This document shows, one piece after another, positions 42,134 through 51,120 of a DNA stretch of 64,000 nt; the first letter of the stretch is position 1; each line of letters begins with the position of its first letter. This stretch comes from Trebonia sp963734665 (GTDB lineage Bacteria; Actinomycetota; Actinomycetes; Streptosporangiales; Streptosporangiaceae). Location of the stretch: assembly GCA_963734665.1 (NCBI GenBank), contig CAVTIR010000004.1, positions 682,001-746,000 on the forward strand, written 5' to 3'. The notes under the pieces were generated by a model. It searched no databases. It was not told the origin of the DNA and saw nothing but the letters and a program-made list of their open reading frames with translations. Both the position numbers and the translations under genes were made by a program.

Positions 42134-43474
42134 CTCCCGGAGACGACGCCGTCGGACAGCGTCGCCGCCTTCTTCTCGATGTTTTTAACCACGTCGCCCG
42201 CGGATGAGGCGAGCGCGTCGATCTCCGCGGACCCATAGGCGAGGTAGCCGCGCTGCATCTGGATGTGGTCGGCGAGGTACTTGGCGTCGTGCCAGACACC
42301 CCAGATGAAGCTCGATCCGCGCCGTGACTGCCAGGGCAGTCCCAGGAAGTAGACGCCGGGCTCCGACGACACGCCGCGCTGGTGCTTCGGCTTGCCGTTC
42401 TCGTCGAACGCACTGACCTGCAGCCAGCTGTAGTCGGCGGCGAACCCGGTCGCCCAGACGACCGAGGTGACTCCGGCACGAGCGAGGTCGAGTTCGAGGA
42501 CGGGGCTGGTCACGCACTCCGGGTCAGGACCCAGGAGGTGAGCGCCTGGCTCCTCAGGAAGATCGAGGCCGTTGCGCTCGACATAGGCATCGGCTTCGTT
42601 GAGCAGCGACAGGTAGTTGGCGTCGCCGTTCGCGATGTTGTCGCCGAGGTCCGGCGCGAAGCGCATGGTTCCGTTGTCGAACGAAACGGTCAGGCCGACC
42701 AGCTGAATGCCGCTGGCGGCGAGGTCGCGGAAGTCGACGGTGTGGCCGCCGCGCGCCCCGCTGACCGCGATGGTGACGTGCTCCGCGCCCGCGGGAGGGG
42801 TTGCGGCCTCCCACTTGCCGAGGACTCCGAGCCACCAGAACGAAGTCGCGCCCGCGATACCTTCGCGGGGGGCGGTCGTGCGGACCGACGGACAGGTAAA
42901 CCTGCCGACCCGACTTCTGGAGCTCGTCGGCGATCTGCACTCCTGATGACCCAGCTCCGACCACCAGGACGGCGCCGTCTGGCAGTTGCTGCGGGTTGCG
43001 GTAGGAACTGGAGTGGATTTCCAGGAGTCCGGCGTCGTCCGGAACGATCGCCGGGATCACCGGGCGCTGGAACGGGCCAGTCGCGGCCACCACGTAGCGC
43101 GCCTCGATGACTCCGTCCGAAGTCTCCACGCGGAAGCCGGGACGGCCGGCGTTCCTGCGCACGGATGTCACCTCGACACCGCAACGGATCGGCGCGCCGA
43201 TCTTCTCCGCGTAGGCCACGAAGTAATCCGCGACCTGCTCCCTTGAGGCGAAACCATCGGGGTCGAGACCAGCGAACTCCAGACCAGGAAAGCGGTCGTG
43301 CCAGGCGGGTCCGTTCGCAACCAGGGAATCCCACCGCTCCGAACGCCACCGCTCGGCGATGCGGTGGCGCTCCACGACGAGGTGCGACACGCCGTAGCCG
43401 TTCAGATGCTCGCTCATCGCCACCCCGGCCTGGCCCGCACCGACGACGAGGACTTCGATCTCCTGGCTCGACAT
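42130..43474 (-). pseudogene. flavin-containing monooxygenase (CzcO/YUCCA-like) with a +1 frameshift
   Basis: A group-B flavoprotein monooxygenase split by one extra base. The first frame has the FAD motif VVGAGQAGVAMSEHL near residue 9 and an NADPH motif LVVGAGSSGVQIADEL near 170. The second frame resumes WWLGVLGKWEAATPPAG and continues to GVYFLGLPWQSRRGSSFIWG. The shift is at about 42838-42842: GRDF then GTTC where GTC would keep frame. Total length is 3n+1, so one surplus base explains everything. Whether this is a real lesion or a base-call error is open. GGAGG precedes the ATG. It would have been the first gene of the M20/DUF1028/RidA operon. Confidence 0.82.
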
Positions 43475-43968
43475 CCAACCTCCACTCCAACAGGCACGGG
43501 GCCTTCACTGCCCGCCGGTCATCCCGGAACGGCCGACCCACCTGCCGACGTCGGCGGCAACAGCCGGATCGACGCCCCACCGGACATCCGGCAACACAGC
43601 GGTCCCCTCCAGTACTCCAAGTCTCGGCTGAAGGCGAGGAGATAGCAAATGGATGCTAGTGGCGTTTAACATCGAAAAATCAGATGTACGGCCCATGACC
43701 GCCGGCGGCTGCGGCTTCACCCAGCCGAACCAGCGGCTTCACCGTGCTGAACCAGTAGCTGAAGGCCGGATACTGTATTCCGGCGGCCAGCTCCAGGCAC
43801 TCGCATTGCTGCATCGGTTCAGCAGATGCAAAGCTTCGGAAAACGCTGCTGAGATGTATCTTTACAGGCCGGTGACCCTGGGGCCATCGTTACTGAAACG
43901 CCTGCGGGTTCGCAGCGACGCGGTGTTCGCGAGGCGGGACTTTGTCTCGTGAAAGGACTGCGCACAGG
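43475..43968. other. divergent promoter region with a short tandem repeat
   Basis: About 494 bp separate the divergent monooxygenase and NCS1 permease genes. No gene is convincing. The stretch 43655-43900 is AT-richer than average and should hold both promoters. Two 22-bp tandem copies lie at 43711-43754 and an imperfect stem (CAGCAG...GCTGCTG) near 43820-43850. Confidence 0.5.
43711..43754. repeat. two tandem 22-bp repeats upstream of the NCS1 permease
   Basis: GCGGCTTCACCCAGCCGAAC (start of copy 1, 43711-43732) and GCGGCTTCACCGTGCTGAAC (start of copy 2, 43733-43754) differ at 3 positions. Two-turn spacing (22 bp, about two helical turns) suits repeated binding sites for an activator. Confidence 0.6.
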
Positions 43969-45411
43969 ATGAGCGTCGCAACGACGACGGGCGAACACCC
44001 TCAGCGGATTGAGGACGCCACCATACAGCCGATCCCCGACGCGGAGCGGCACGGCAAGGCACGGGACCTGTTCACCATCTGGTTCGGTTCCAACATCATG
44101 GTCCTCACGATCGTCACCGGCGCCCTGGCCACGACCGTGTTCTCGCAGCCGTTCTGGTCGGCGCTGGTCGCGATCGTGATCGGCAACCTCGTCGGTGCGA
44201 TCTTCATGGCGCTGCACTCCGCCCAGGGAGCGCGACTCGGCGTGCCCCAGATGGTGCAGACCCGCGGCCAGTTCGGCTCCTACGGGTCGCTGCTCGTCGT
44301 CGTCATCGTGATCATCATGTACGTCGGCTTCTTCGCGTCCAACCTCGTGCTGGGCGGGCAGTCGCTGAGCACGATGAGCTCGCACATCAGCACCAACACC
44401 GGCATCGTGATCGTCGGTGTGGTGAGCGTCACGGCGACGATCTTCGGCTACGACCTCATTCACGCCTACACCCGGGTCATGACCTACTTCTCCGGGGCCG
44501 TGCTGCTGCTGACCTTCGTCTGGATCGCTTTCGTCCACCACCTCCCCGGCGACTTCTTCTCGAGCGGCCATTTCGGTGCCGCGGGCTTCATGGGCACGGT
44601 TTCGACCGCCGCCCTCTGGCAGATCGCCTATGCCCCGTATGTTTCCGACTACTCCCGGTACATGCCGCGGCTGACCGGCTCACGCCCCGCGTTCTGGGCG
44701 AGCTACACCGGCTGCAGCATCGGCTCGATCCTGCCGATGATCCTCGGCGCGATGATCGGTCTTGCCGTCGGCGGCAACAACGTCGTCGGCGGCCTGACGC
44801 AGCTGACGAGCGGCATCAGCGTCCTCGTCGTGATCGTGTTCTCGATCGGCATCGCGGCCACGAACGCGATGAACCTGTACTGCGGCTCTCTGTCGGCACT
44901 CACCGTCGGGCAGACTCTGCTACCGCGCTGGTCGCCCCGGGCCCGGGCCCGGGCCTTGATCGCGGTCGCGCTCTTTGGCGTCGCACTGATCATCGCACTG
45001 GTGGGGCAGGCCAATTTCCTGGTCAATTACGAGAACTTCATCTCCCTGCTGCTGTACGTCCTCGTGCCGTGGACGGCGGTCAACCTGGTCGACTACTACC
45101 TGGTACAGCACGGCGACTACGACGTCGACGAGTTCTTCCGCACGGACGGCGGACGCTACGGCCGGGTCAACTGGGTCGCGATCGTCTCCTACGTGCTTGG
45201 CATCATCGTTCAAGTGCCGTTCATCGTCACGACGCTCTATACGGGTCCGGTCGGGTCGGCGCTTGGTGGCGTGGACCTTTCGTGGATCGTCGGCGTCCTC
45301 GTGGTCACGCCTTTCTACTACTTCGGTGCCAAACGGTTCCGCTCCGCTCACTTGCCGGCGGCCCGGGCCGCGGGGCTCGTGCCGAGCGAGCCCGCCGAAG
45401 AGGTCGCATGA
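43969..45411 (+). CDS. NCS1-family purine/cytosine/hydantoin-type permease
   Basis: A 480-residue membrane protein with 12 predicted helices. The first block FTIWFGSNIMVLTIVTGALA and the second ALHSAQGARLGVPQMVQTRG are textbook NCS1 motifs, and SDYSRYMPR is conserved in the middle. NCS1 carriers import nucleobases, hydantoins, allantoin, thiamine or pyridoxine. ATG at 43969 with GAAAGGA about 11 nt upstream; a TTG lies nine codons earlier. The stop overlaps the nitrilase start (ATGA), so uptake and amide/nitrile hydrolysis are coupled. Confidence 0.92.
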   Translation: MSVATTTGEHPQRIEDATIQPIPDAERHGKARDLFTIWFGSNIMVLTIVTGALATTVFSQPFWSALVAIVIGNLVGAIFMALHSAQGARLGVPQMVQTRGQFGSYGSLLVVVIVIIMYVGFFASNLVLGGQSLSTMSSHISTNTGIVIVGVVSVTATIFGYDLIHAYTRVMTYFSGAVLLLTFVWIAFVHHLPGDFFSSGHFGAAGFMGTVSTAALWQIAYAPYVSDYSRYMPRLTGSRPAFWASYTGCSIGSILPMILGAMIGLAVGGNNVVGGLTQLTSGISVLVVIVFSIGIAATNAMNLYCGSLSALTVGQTLLPRWSPRARARALIAVALFGVALIIALVGQANFLVNYENFISLLLYVLVPWTAVNLVDYYLVQHGDYDVDEFFRTDGGRYGRVNWVAIVSYVLGIIVQVPFIVTTLYTGPVGSALGGVDLSWIVGVLVVTPFYYFGAKRFRSAHLPAARAAGLVPSEPAEEVA

Positions 45412-46244
45412 CCGCGCGTCCCGAGACCGTGACCATCGGCATCGCCCAGTGGCTGCCGATCCCGGGCGAGGAGCAACGCAACGAACAGACGGCCCGCCAG
45501 GCGGTCGCGGACCTGGCCGCGCGCGGTGCCAACTTGGTCGTGCTGCCGGAGATGTGGCTGACCGGCTATGACCCCGGGCAGCTCGCTGAGCACAGCCGCC
45601 GAGTCGCGGAGCCACTGGACGGGCCGCTGGTCACGCGGCTGCGCACGTGGGCCCGCGAACAGTCAGTCACGTTGTGCGCCGGCACCATCCCCGAGCTGGC
45701 CGGATCCGATGTGTACAACACCGCAGTCCTCATTGACGCGGACGGCGAGGTGCTCATGGCGCACCGGAAGGTGCACCTCTACCGGCCCGGCGGCGAGGAC
45801 GTCGCTTTCAGCGCGGGCTCCTCCCTGCGGGTCGCGCACACATCCCGGCTCGGCAGCGTCGGCGTACTGGTGTGCTTCGACGGTGACTTCTTCGAAAGTG
45901 CGCGGACGTTGGCGCTGGCGGGTGCAGAGTTGGTGATCCTGCCCGCCGCGTACGAGACCGCCGCCGAGCGCTGGTGGGACCTCCTCTATCCCGCTCAGGC
46001 CCTGAGCAACGCTCAGTGGTGGGTCATGGCGAACCAGTGCGGCAACAACGGCAGCATCGAGTTCCTCGGCGGCAGCCGCGTGATCGCGCCAGACGGTGAG
46101 ATCGTGGCCTCCCTGCCCCGGACCGGTTCCGGCGGAGTCGAGTACCTGGTCACCGAGATCAAGCTCGCGCAGCGACTCCATGCCGCGCGCCAGGCAGCCG
46201 GCATCCTGCTCACTGACCGCCGACCGGATGCCTACCGGCTGTAG
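45408..46244 (+). CDS. carbon-nitrogen hydrolase (nitrilase superfamily)
   Basis: A 278-residue hydrolase with the Glu-Lys-Cys triad: Glu48 in VLPEMWLTGY, Lys121 in HRKVHLY and Cys156 in VLVCFDGDF. Members cleave aliphatic amides, N-carbamoyl amino acids or nitriles. The second catalytic Glu is plausible in YNTAVLIDADGE. Coupled to the NCS1 permease; opposite the M20/RidA/monooxygenase operon, it could hydrolyse an N-carbamoyl compound from a ring-opened nucleobase or hydantoin (inference). Confidence 0.9.
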   Translation: MTARPETVTIGIAQWLPIPGEEQRNEQTARQAVADLAARGANLVVLPEMWLTGYDPGQLAEHSRRVAEPLDGPLVTRLRTWAREQSVTLCAGTIPELAGSDVYNTAVLIDADGEVLMAHRKVHLYRPGGEDVAFSAGSSLRVAHTSRLGSVGVLVCFDGDFFESARTLALAGAELVILPAAYETAAERWWDLLYPAQALSNAQWWVMANQCGNNGSIEFLGGSRVIAPDGEIVASLPRTGSGGVEYLVTEIKLAQRLHAARQAAGILLTDRRPDAYRL

Positions 46245-46273
46245 GCCGTGACCGGGGAGGCAGCTGCGTTCTT

Positions 46274-46564
46274 CTAATCGACGCCCTGGACGGCGATCGC
46301 GCGGAAGTCGGCTGCGCCTTCACGCAACTTCCTGGCCTCCTGGTAGGCCTCTGACTCATACCAGCGCTTCGCGGCCTCGAGGTCTTCAAATTCGAGCACC
46401 ACAAGGCGGGGCGGATACCAGTCGCCCTCGAGGACGGCGAGTTCACCTCCGCGGACCAGGAAGCGGCCGCCGCCAGCTGCGATCGCAGCAGGCGACGCGG
46501 CCTTGTATTGCTCGTATTGCTCCGGGTCGGTGACGACGGTTTCGACGACGACGTACGCAGTCAT
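46274..46564 (-). CDS. DUF1330 domain protein
   Basis: A 96-residue dimeric alpha/beta-barrel protein. MTAYVVVETVVTDPEQYEQY starts the family's ferredoxin-like fold, and the conserved GGRFLVRGG and LVVLEFEDLEAAKRWY blocks follow. Function unknown. It is 53 bp downstream of the tartrate-dehydrogenase gene on the same strand and may be cotranscribed. Confidence 0.9.
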   Translation of the reverse strand: MTAYVVVETVVTDPEQYEQYKAASPAAIAAGGGRFLVRGGELAVLEGDWYPPRLVVLEFEDLEAAKRWYESEAYQEARKLREGAADFRAIAVQGVD

Positions 46565-46617
46565 GGTGGGACTCTACCCGCGCGACATGGAGCGGGTCAG
46601 GCTGGGCATGCCGCCCG

Positions 46618-47700
46618 TCATTCCAGGGCGTCGATGAGGGCCTTGGTGACGTCGCTGGTGGAGGCCGTACCGCCCAGGTCACGGGTGAGGACACTCGCCG
46701 CGGTGACGGTCTCGATGGCCCCGTTGAGCCGGGCGGCCTCGGCGGGCAGGCCGAGGTGCTCGAGCATCAGTGCGGCGCTACCGACGGCGCCGATGGGGTT
46801 GGCCACTCCCAGGCCGGCGATGTCCGGAGCGGAGCCGTGCACCGGCTCGAACATGCTCGGGTAGCGCCGCTCCGGGTTCAGGTTGGCGCTGGCGGCCAGG
46901 CCGAGGCTCCCGGCGAGCGCGCTGCCGAGGTCGGAGAGGATGTCGGCGTGCAGGTTCGAGGCGACGACGACGGACAGTTCCTCCGGGCGCAGCACGAACT
47001 TCGCGGCCATCGCGTCGACCAGCACACTCTCGGTCTCCACGTCGGGGTATTCGTCGGCGACACGCCTGAACACGTCGTCCCACAGCACCATGCCGTACTG
47101 CTGGGCGTTGCTCTTGGTGACGCTGGAGACCTTGCGCCGGCTCCGGGTGCGCGCCAGCTCGAAGGCGAACCGCATCACGCGTTCGCAGCCGACCTCGGTG
47201 AACACGGCCGACTGGACCGCCACCTCGCCGCCCGGGCCGCGGCCGGTGAAGTTGCGACCGCCGAAGCCGGAGTACTCACCCTCGCTGTTCTCCCGGACGA
47301 CTACCCAGTCCAGCGCGGTCTCATCGGCTTTGCGGAGCGGGCCGCGCACGCCCGGCAGGAAACGCACGGGGCGGACATTGGCCCACTGATCGAAATTCTG
47401 GCAGATGGCTAGCCGCAGGCCCCACAGGCTGATGTGGTCTGGCACACCGGGCCAGCCGACCGCGCCGAAGTAGATGGCGTCGAAGCCGGTGAGCACCTCC
47501 AGTCCGTTGGCGGCCATCATCCGCCCGGTGCGCGCGTAGTAGTCGCTGCCCCAGTCGAATTCCCGCCAGTCGAACGCGAGCCCGCCGCCGCTGCCAGCCG
47601 CCAGCGCGTCCAGCACCTCACGGCCGGCCGCGACCACTTCCGCGCCGACGCCGTCCCCGGGAATCACCGCGATACGGAATCTGCGTGCAGTGTTCACCAT
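46618..47700 (-). CDS. tartrate dehydrogenase/decarboxylase or D-malate dehydrogenase
   Basis: A 360-residue beta-decarboxylating dehydrogenase. The nucleotide site begins VIPGDGVGAEV near residue 13; substrate arginines fit the NVRPVRFLPGVRGPL block. VTKSNAQQYGMVLWDDVF supplies the catalytic Lys, and the Mg-binding aspartates and FEPVHGSAPDIAG block are present. SLWGLRLAICQNFDQWANVR is characteristic of the TtuC/DmlA subgroup rather than LeuB or Icd. It oxidatively decarboxylates tartrate or D-malate. ATG at 47700 gives this N-terminus. No other leucine or citrate genes are near. Confidence 0.9.
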   Translation of the reverse strand: MVNTARRFRIAVIPGDGVGAEVVAAGREVLDALAAGSGGGLAFDWREFDWGSDYYARTGRMMAANGLEVLTGFDAIYFGAVGWPGVPDHISLWGLRLAICQNFDQWANVRPVRFLPGVRGPLRKADETALDWVVVRENSEGEYSGFGGRNFTGRGPGGEVAVQSAVFTEVGCERVMRFAFELARTRSRRKVSSVTKSNAQQYGMVLWDDVFRRVADEYPDVETESVLVDAMAAKFVLRPEELSVVVASNLHADILSDLGSALAGSLGLAASANLNPERRYPSMFEPVHGSAPDIAGLGVANPIGAVGSAALMLEHLGLPAEAARLNGAIETVTAASVLTRDLGGTASTSDVTKALIDALE

Positions 47701-47753
47701 GCCACTCCATCCTGTCGTCCTCCCATGATTCAACATCGCCGGGGGGTAGCGCT

Positions 47754-48602
47754 CTAGGGGCCCTGTCGCTCTTTCGGTGGGAGGGCCTGCTCTCGTGAGC
47801 ACCACCATGTGGACCGCCCGCCCACCGTTCCGTGCGCCATCGGGGCGCCGTCGCGCGGGCAGGTGCCGCCCGGGTGGCGGGCCGCGATCATCTCGCCGGT
47901 ATGCGCGCCGCCCTTGGCGACGGCGGATCCCAGGACTGACTTCAGTGCCCGGTAAAGGCGATTGACCTGGGCAGCGGTAAGGCTGTCGGCCCGCGCGGCG
48001 GGTGAGATCCTGGCCTGCCAGAGAATCTCATCGGCCAGCAGGTTACCGATCCCGGCTATCTTGGACTGGTCGAGCAGCCGCGCCTTGACGGTGGTCGTCC
48101 CTGCTGTGATCAGCGCGCGGAACTGCGCCGGGGTGACCTGCGTGGCGTCGGGCCCGAGCGCGCCGGTGTCGGGATTGAGCCAGATCCGGCCCAGACGGCG
48201 CGGGTCGAGCAGGACAAGGCTGCCGCCGTCCGCGAACGTGAGGGTGAACCGGCTCCACCCGGCCCGGCGCGGCCCGGCGTCGTACCGGTGCTGATCGCCG
48301 CCTTCGGTCGCGGTGCCGTCCGGGCCGGTGACCACGATGCGGCCGCTCATGCCGAGGTGGATGCCGAGTTCCGGGCCTGCGGCCGCGGGCGCGCCGCCGG
48401 TGCCGGAGGTCTCGAGCCACATGGTCTTGCCGCGTCGGTGCGCGGCGGTGAGGCTGCGTCCGGTCAGCGCGATCGGCAGCTCGCCCGGAGCGTGCGGCCG
48501 CCTGACGTAGCCGTCGGAATCGTCGACGTCCACGATGCGCCGGTGCAGGGCCTTGTCAGCGATCAGGCGGCGCGCGGCCTCAACCTCGGGAAGCTCTGGC
48601 AC
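47754..48602 (-). CDS. Fpg/Nei-family DNA glycosylase with degenerate zinc finger
   Basis: A 282-residue base-excision repair enzyme. The catalytic N-terminus PELPEVE (Pro1, Glu2 after Met removal) is intact, Lys59 in RRGKTMW is the beta-elimination Lys, and the H2TH block is KARLLDQSKIAGIGNLLADE. The C-terminal finger has Cys248 and Cys268, but the other two ligands are Asp251 (CPRD) and Glu271 (CSREQ), so a four-Cys zinc site is not possible. A zincless-finger or partial site may still contact the opposite base. Divergent from the alcohol dehydrogenase gene. Confidence 0.9.
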   Translation of the reverse strand: MPELPEVEAARRLIADKALHRRIVDVDDSDGYVRRPHAPGELPIALTGRSLTAAHRRGKTMWLETSGTGGAPAAAGPELGIHLGMSGRIVVTGPDGTATEGGDQHRYDAGPRRAGWSRFTLTFADGGSLVLLDPRRLGRIWLNPDTGALGPDATQVTPAQFRALITAGTTTVKARLLDQSKIAGIGNLLADEILWQARISPAARADSLTAAQVNRLYRALKSVLGSAVAKGGAHTGEMIAARHPGGTCPRDGAPMAHGTVGGRSTWWCSREQALPPKERQGP

Positions 48603-48743
48603 GCACCCGTTCTACCTGACCGGCGCGGTGCATAGTCCAACCGTCTTTCCCAGCGCCTTCCCGCTCGGGGACCTCGTGTTCCACGAGGCGAACGCCGACC
48701 ACTTGCTCAATGCCTGCCCGGACGATTGTGATAGGGGTAAGGG

Positions 48744-49784
48744 GTGACTGTTGGCAACTCGGAAACGATGCGGGCGTGGGTGGTCAGCCAGCCAGGACCG
48801 ATCGAGACCAGCCCGCTCAGGTACGTGGAGAAACCTGTGCCGGCCCCGGCTCCCGGCGAACTGCTGGTTCAGGTGCTAGCCTGCGCCGTCTGCCGCACTG
48901 ACCTGCATGTCAGCGAGGGAGATCTGCCGGTGCACCGCGAGCACGTCACGCCCGGTCACATGGTGGTGGGCTCGGTAGCGGCAGTGGGCGACGGTGTTAC
49001 CGATTACGTCGTCGGGGACCGGGTCGGCGTCGCGTGGCTGCGGTACACCGACGGGACCTGCGTCTACTGCCGCCGCGGCAACGAGAATCTGTGCCCCAAC
49101 TCGCTCTATACCGGCTGGGATGCCGACGGCGGCTACGCCGAGTACACCACCGTGCCGGCGGCGTTCACCTACCGGCTGCCCGCCGACGTCGCTGACGTCG
49201 AGTTGGCGCCGCTGCTGTGCGCCGGGATTATCGGCTACCGGGCGCTGCTGCGCGCATCGCTGCCGGAGCGCGGCAGGCTCGGATTGTACGGATTCGGTGA
49301 CAGCGCCCACCTGGTCGCCCAGGTAGCGCTGGCGCAAGGTGCGACCGTCCATGCCCTGACCCGCGGTGAGGCGTCCCAGCGGCTGGCGCTCGAGCTAGGC
49401 GCTGCGTCGGCGAGGGGCGCGTATGACTCTCCACCGGAACCCCTGGACAGCGCGATCCTGTTCGCGCCAGTCGGGGATCTCGTGCCAGTCGCGATGCGGG
49501 CACTCGACCGCGGCGGAGTCCTCGCCGTTGCCGGGATCCATCTGACCGACGTACCGCCGCTGAACTATGAGCGCGAACTGTTCTACGAGAAGGAACTACG
49601 CAGCGTCACCTCCAATACCCGTCACGATGGCCGGGAGTTCCTCACGCTCGCCCTCCGGTACCACGTCCGGGCCACCACCCATGTGTACCCAATGTCACGA
49701 GCACAACAGGCGCTGCAGGACCTCAAGGCGGGCGTTTTTGACGGGGCGGCTGTTCTCGTCAATGACCAGGACACCGCACAATGA
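48744..49784 (+). CDS. zinc-dependent alcohol dehydrogenase
   Basis: A 346-residue MDR alcohol dehydrogenase. Catalytic-zinc ligands are Cys in ACAVCRTDLH and the GH motif PGHMVVGS; the usual GHE has Met instead of Glu. The structural-zinc loop reads GTCVYCRRGNENLC and has three cysteines rather than four. The Rossmann motif is GLYGFGDSAHLVAQVA. GTG at 48744 with a GGGG-rich site upstream. Similar proteins are annotated as propanol-preferring dehydrogenases; the altered zinc sites make activity uncertain. Not obviously linked to neighbours. Confidence 0.86.
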   Translation: MTVGNSETMRAWVVSQPGPIETSPLRYVEKPVPAPAPGELLVQVLACAVCRTDLHVSEGDLPVHREHVTPGHMVVGSVAAVGDGVTDYVVGDRVGVAWLRYTDGTCVYCRRGNENLCPNSLYTGWDADGGYAEYTTVPAAFTYRLPADVADVELAPLLCAGIIGYRALLRASLPERGRLGLYGFGDSAHLVAQVALAQGATVHALTRGEASQRLALELGAASARGAYDSPPEPLDSAILFAPVGDLVPVAMRALDRGGVLAVAGIHLTDVPPLNYERELFYEKELRSVTSNTRHDGREFLTLALRYHVRATTHVYPMSRAQQALQDLKAGVFDGAAVLVNDQDTAQ

Positions 49785-49867
49785 CCCAACCCTATGGTCA
49801 TCTATCGACAGTCCGGCCGCCGCCGCGACGCTTATCGCCCCCGAACTCGCGGGGCGTCCCTCGGGCA

Positions 49868-50656
49868 TCACCGCGGGGCGGACCTGGCGTCACGGCTGGC
49901 GGCGGGGGGCGCGCTCGGCACGCCGGTCGGGACCGGGCTGGTGGTAGCGCCTTCCGCCACAGGCACCCCAGCGGGCGGGGCGGCGATGATAGTCAGGCCG
50001 CGGCTGTCCGCGATGCCGGCGAGTACCTCGTCCAGCGAGGCGAGCTCGCGCAGTGCGACGTGTAGGCGGTCGGCCCGCTGACCGAGGGGGCCGTTTAGGA
50101 CCGACTCCAGTTCGTGGATCAGAGGGCGCACCCGCATCCAGGTGCCGCCTCGCTCACCCGTCGCGACCTGTCGGTCTAGGGCGTGCAGGGAGGAGGCGAG
50201 CACCTCGGTGATGTGGTCCACCCGGGTACGCAGGTGCGGAGCGAGGTCGATGTCGATGTCCGCCGCTGCGGCCAGCCCTCGCGCGTGCTGTGTTGCGGTG
50301 CCGAGCAGTGCCAGCAGGTTCTCGCCGCTGCGCCCCCGGATTGCGAGCGGCATCCGGACTAGCGGCAGGACCGCACTCTGTACCTGTAGTAGAGCCGCGT
50401 CCACGCCGCGCGCCGCGCCGCGCAGGCGCACCGGGGCGTCGGGTTCCTTCCAGCGCTCCGCCACCTGGCCGACCAAGTCAGACGCACTGCGCGAAGCGCT
50501 GGTCGCCGTCGGCGATCCCGAACCTCCTACGCCACAGACCAGAAGACGCCGCACACGGTCGTCACAGAAGGCCCTCATGACACTCTGACCGGCGCTCACC
50601 GCGCGGCGCAATCGCGGGCAGGGGCTTTGCCGGGGCTGGTCACTCGTCGTCCTCAT
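49868..50656 (-). CDS. FUSC-like membrane-protein fragment (uncharacterised)
   Basis: An open frame of up to 262 codons. The middle portion (about residues 60-225) is helical and coding-like, with LVGQVAERWKEPDAPVRLRG and ALDRQVATGERGGTWMRVRP. It resembles the cytoplasmic C-terminal region of actinobacterial FUSC-type efflux proteins. The membrane segments that should precede it are absent, and the first 40 residues look random, so it is probably a truncated gene. The last 35 residues are Pro/Ala-rich. No start can be fixed. Confidence 0.45.
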   Translation of the reverse strand: MRTTSDQPRQSPCPRLRRAVSAGQSVMRAFCDDRVRRLLVCGVGGSGSPTATSASRSASDLVGQVAERWKEPDAPVRLRGAARGVDAALLQVQSAVLPLVRMPLAIRGRSGENLLALLGTATQHARGLAAAADIDIDLAPHLRTRVDHITEVLASSLHALDRQVATGERGGTWMRVRPLIHELESVLNGPLGQRADRLHVALRELASLDEVLAGIADSRGLTIIAAPPAGVPVAEGATTSPVPTGVPSAPPAASRDARSAPR

Positions 50657-51120
50657 CGCCGAACGAACCTAGATCCGGCGAAGTCGGTCATAGGGACTAT
50701 GCCTGACAAGCTTGGTGAAGTAATGGGGACATGGCTGGCATGCCCCCCTCATGGCGAACCCGTTAGCCCGGGCGATGGGCGCAGCGCGGACGTACCCGCC
50801 CAGCGGTCAGCATCGGCAAGGCATACGAGATAGGGACTGGAAGGCATGCGCTCCATGGTGCGGCCGGGCGGGTAGGGCACGGCGGTCATGTAACGGGCGC
50901 ATGGTAGGCGAATGTGCTTATGTGTGGTTAAATTCTTTCGGCTGACACATATGCGCACGTCAGGAACCGGTCCACATCAACGAGGTCATATACCCATGCC
51001 CAAATTCAGCGGCTACTGGGACAACGATGGCCACTCGCCGTCACGGTTACCCGGTCAGCCGTTACTCAGCCTGATGCCTGCTGCGCAATCTAGCTCTAGC
51101 CAGGAAGAGAGAGGATTCTC
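50657..51120. other. intergenic region with inverted repeat before the amino-sugar cluster
   Basis: About 464 bp without a convincing gene. GTGCTTATGTGT (50915-50926) and ACACATATGCGCAC (50946-50959) form an imperfect 12-bp inverted repeat around an AT-rich centre containing GGTTAAATTC. This is the AT-richest stretch here and lies about 160 bp before the oxidoreductase start, so promoter and operator are likely within it. Confidence 0.5.
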
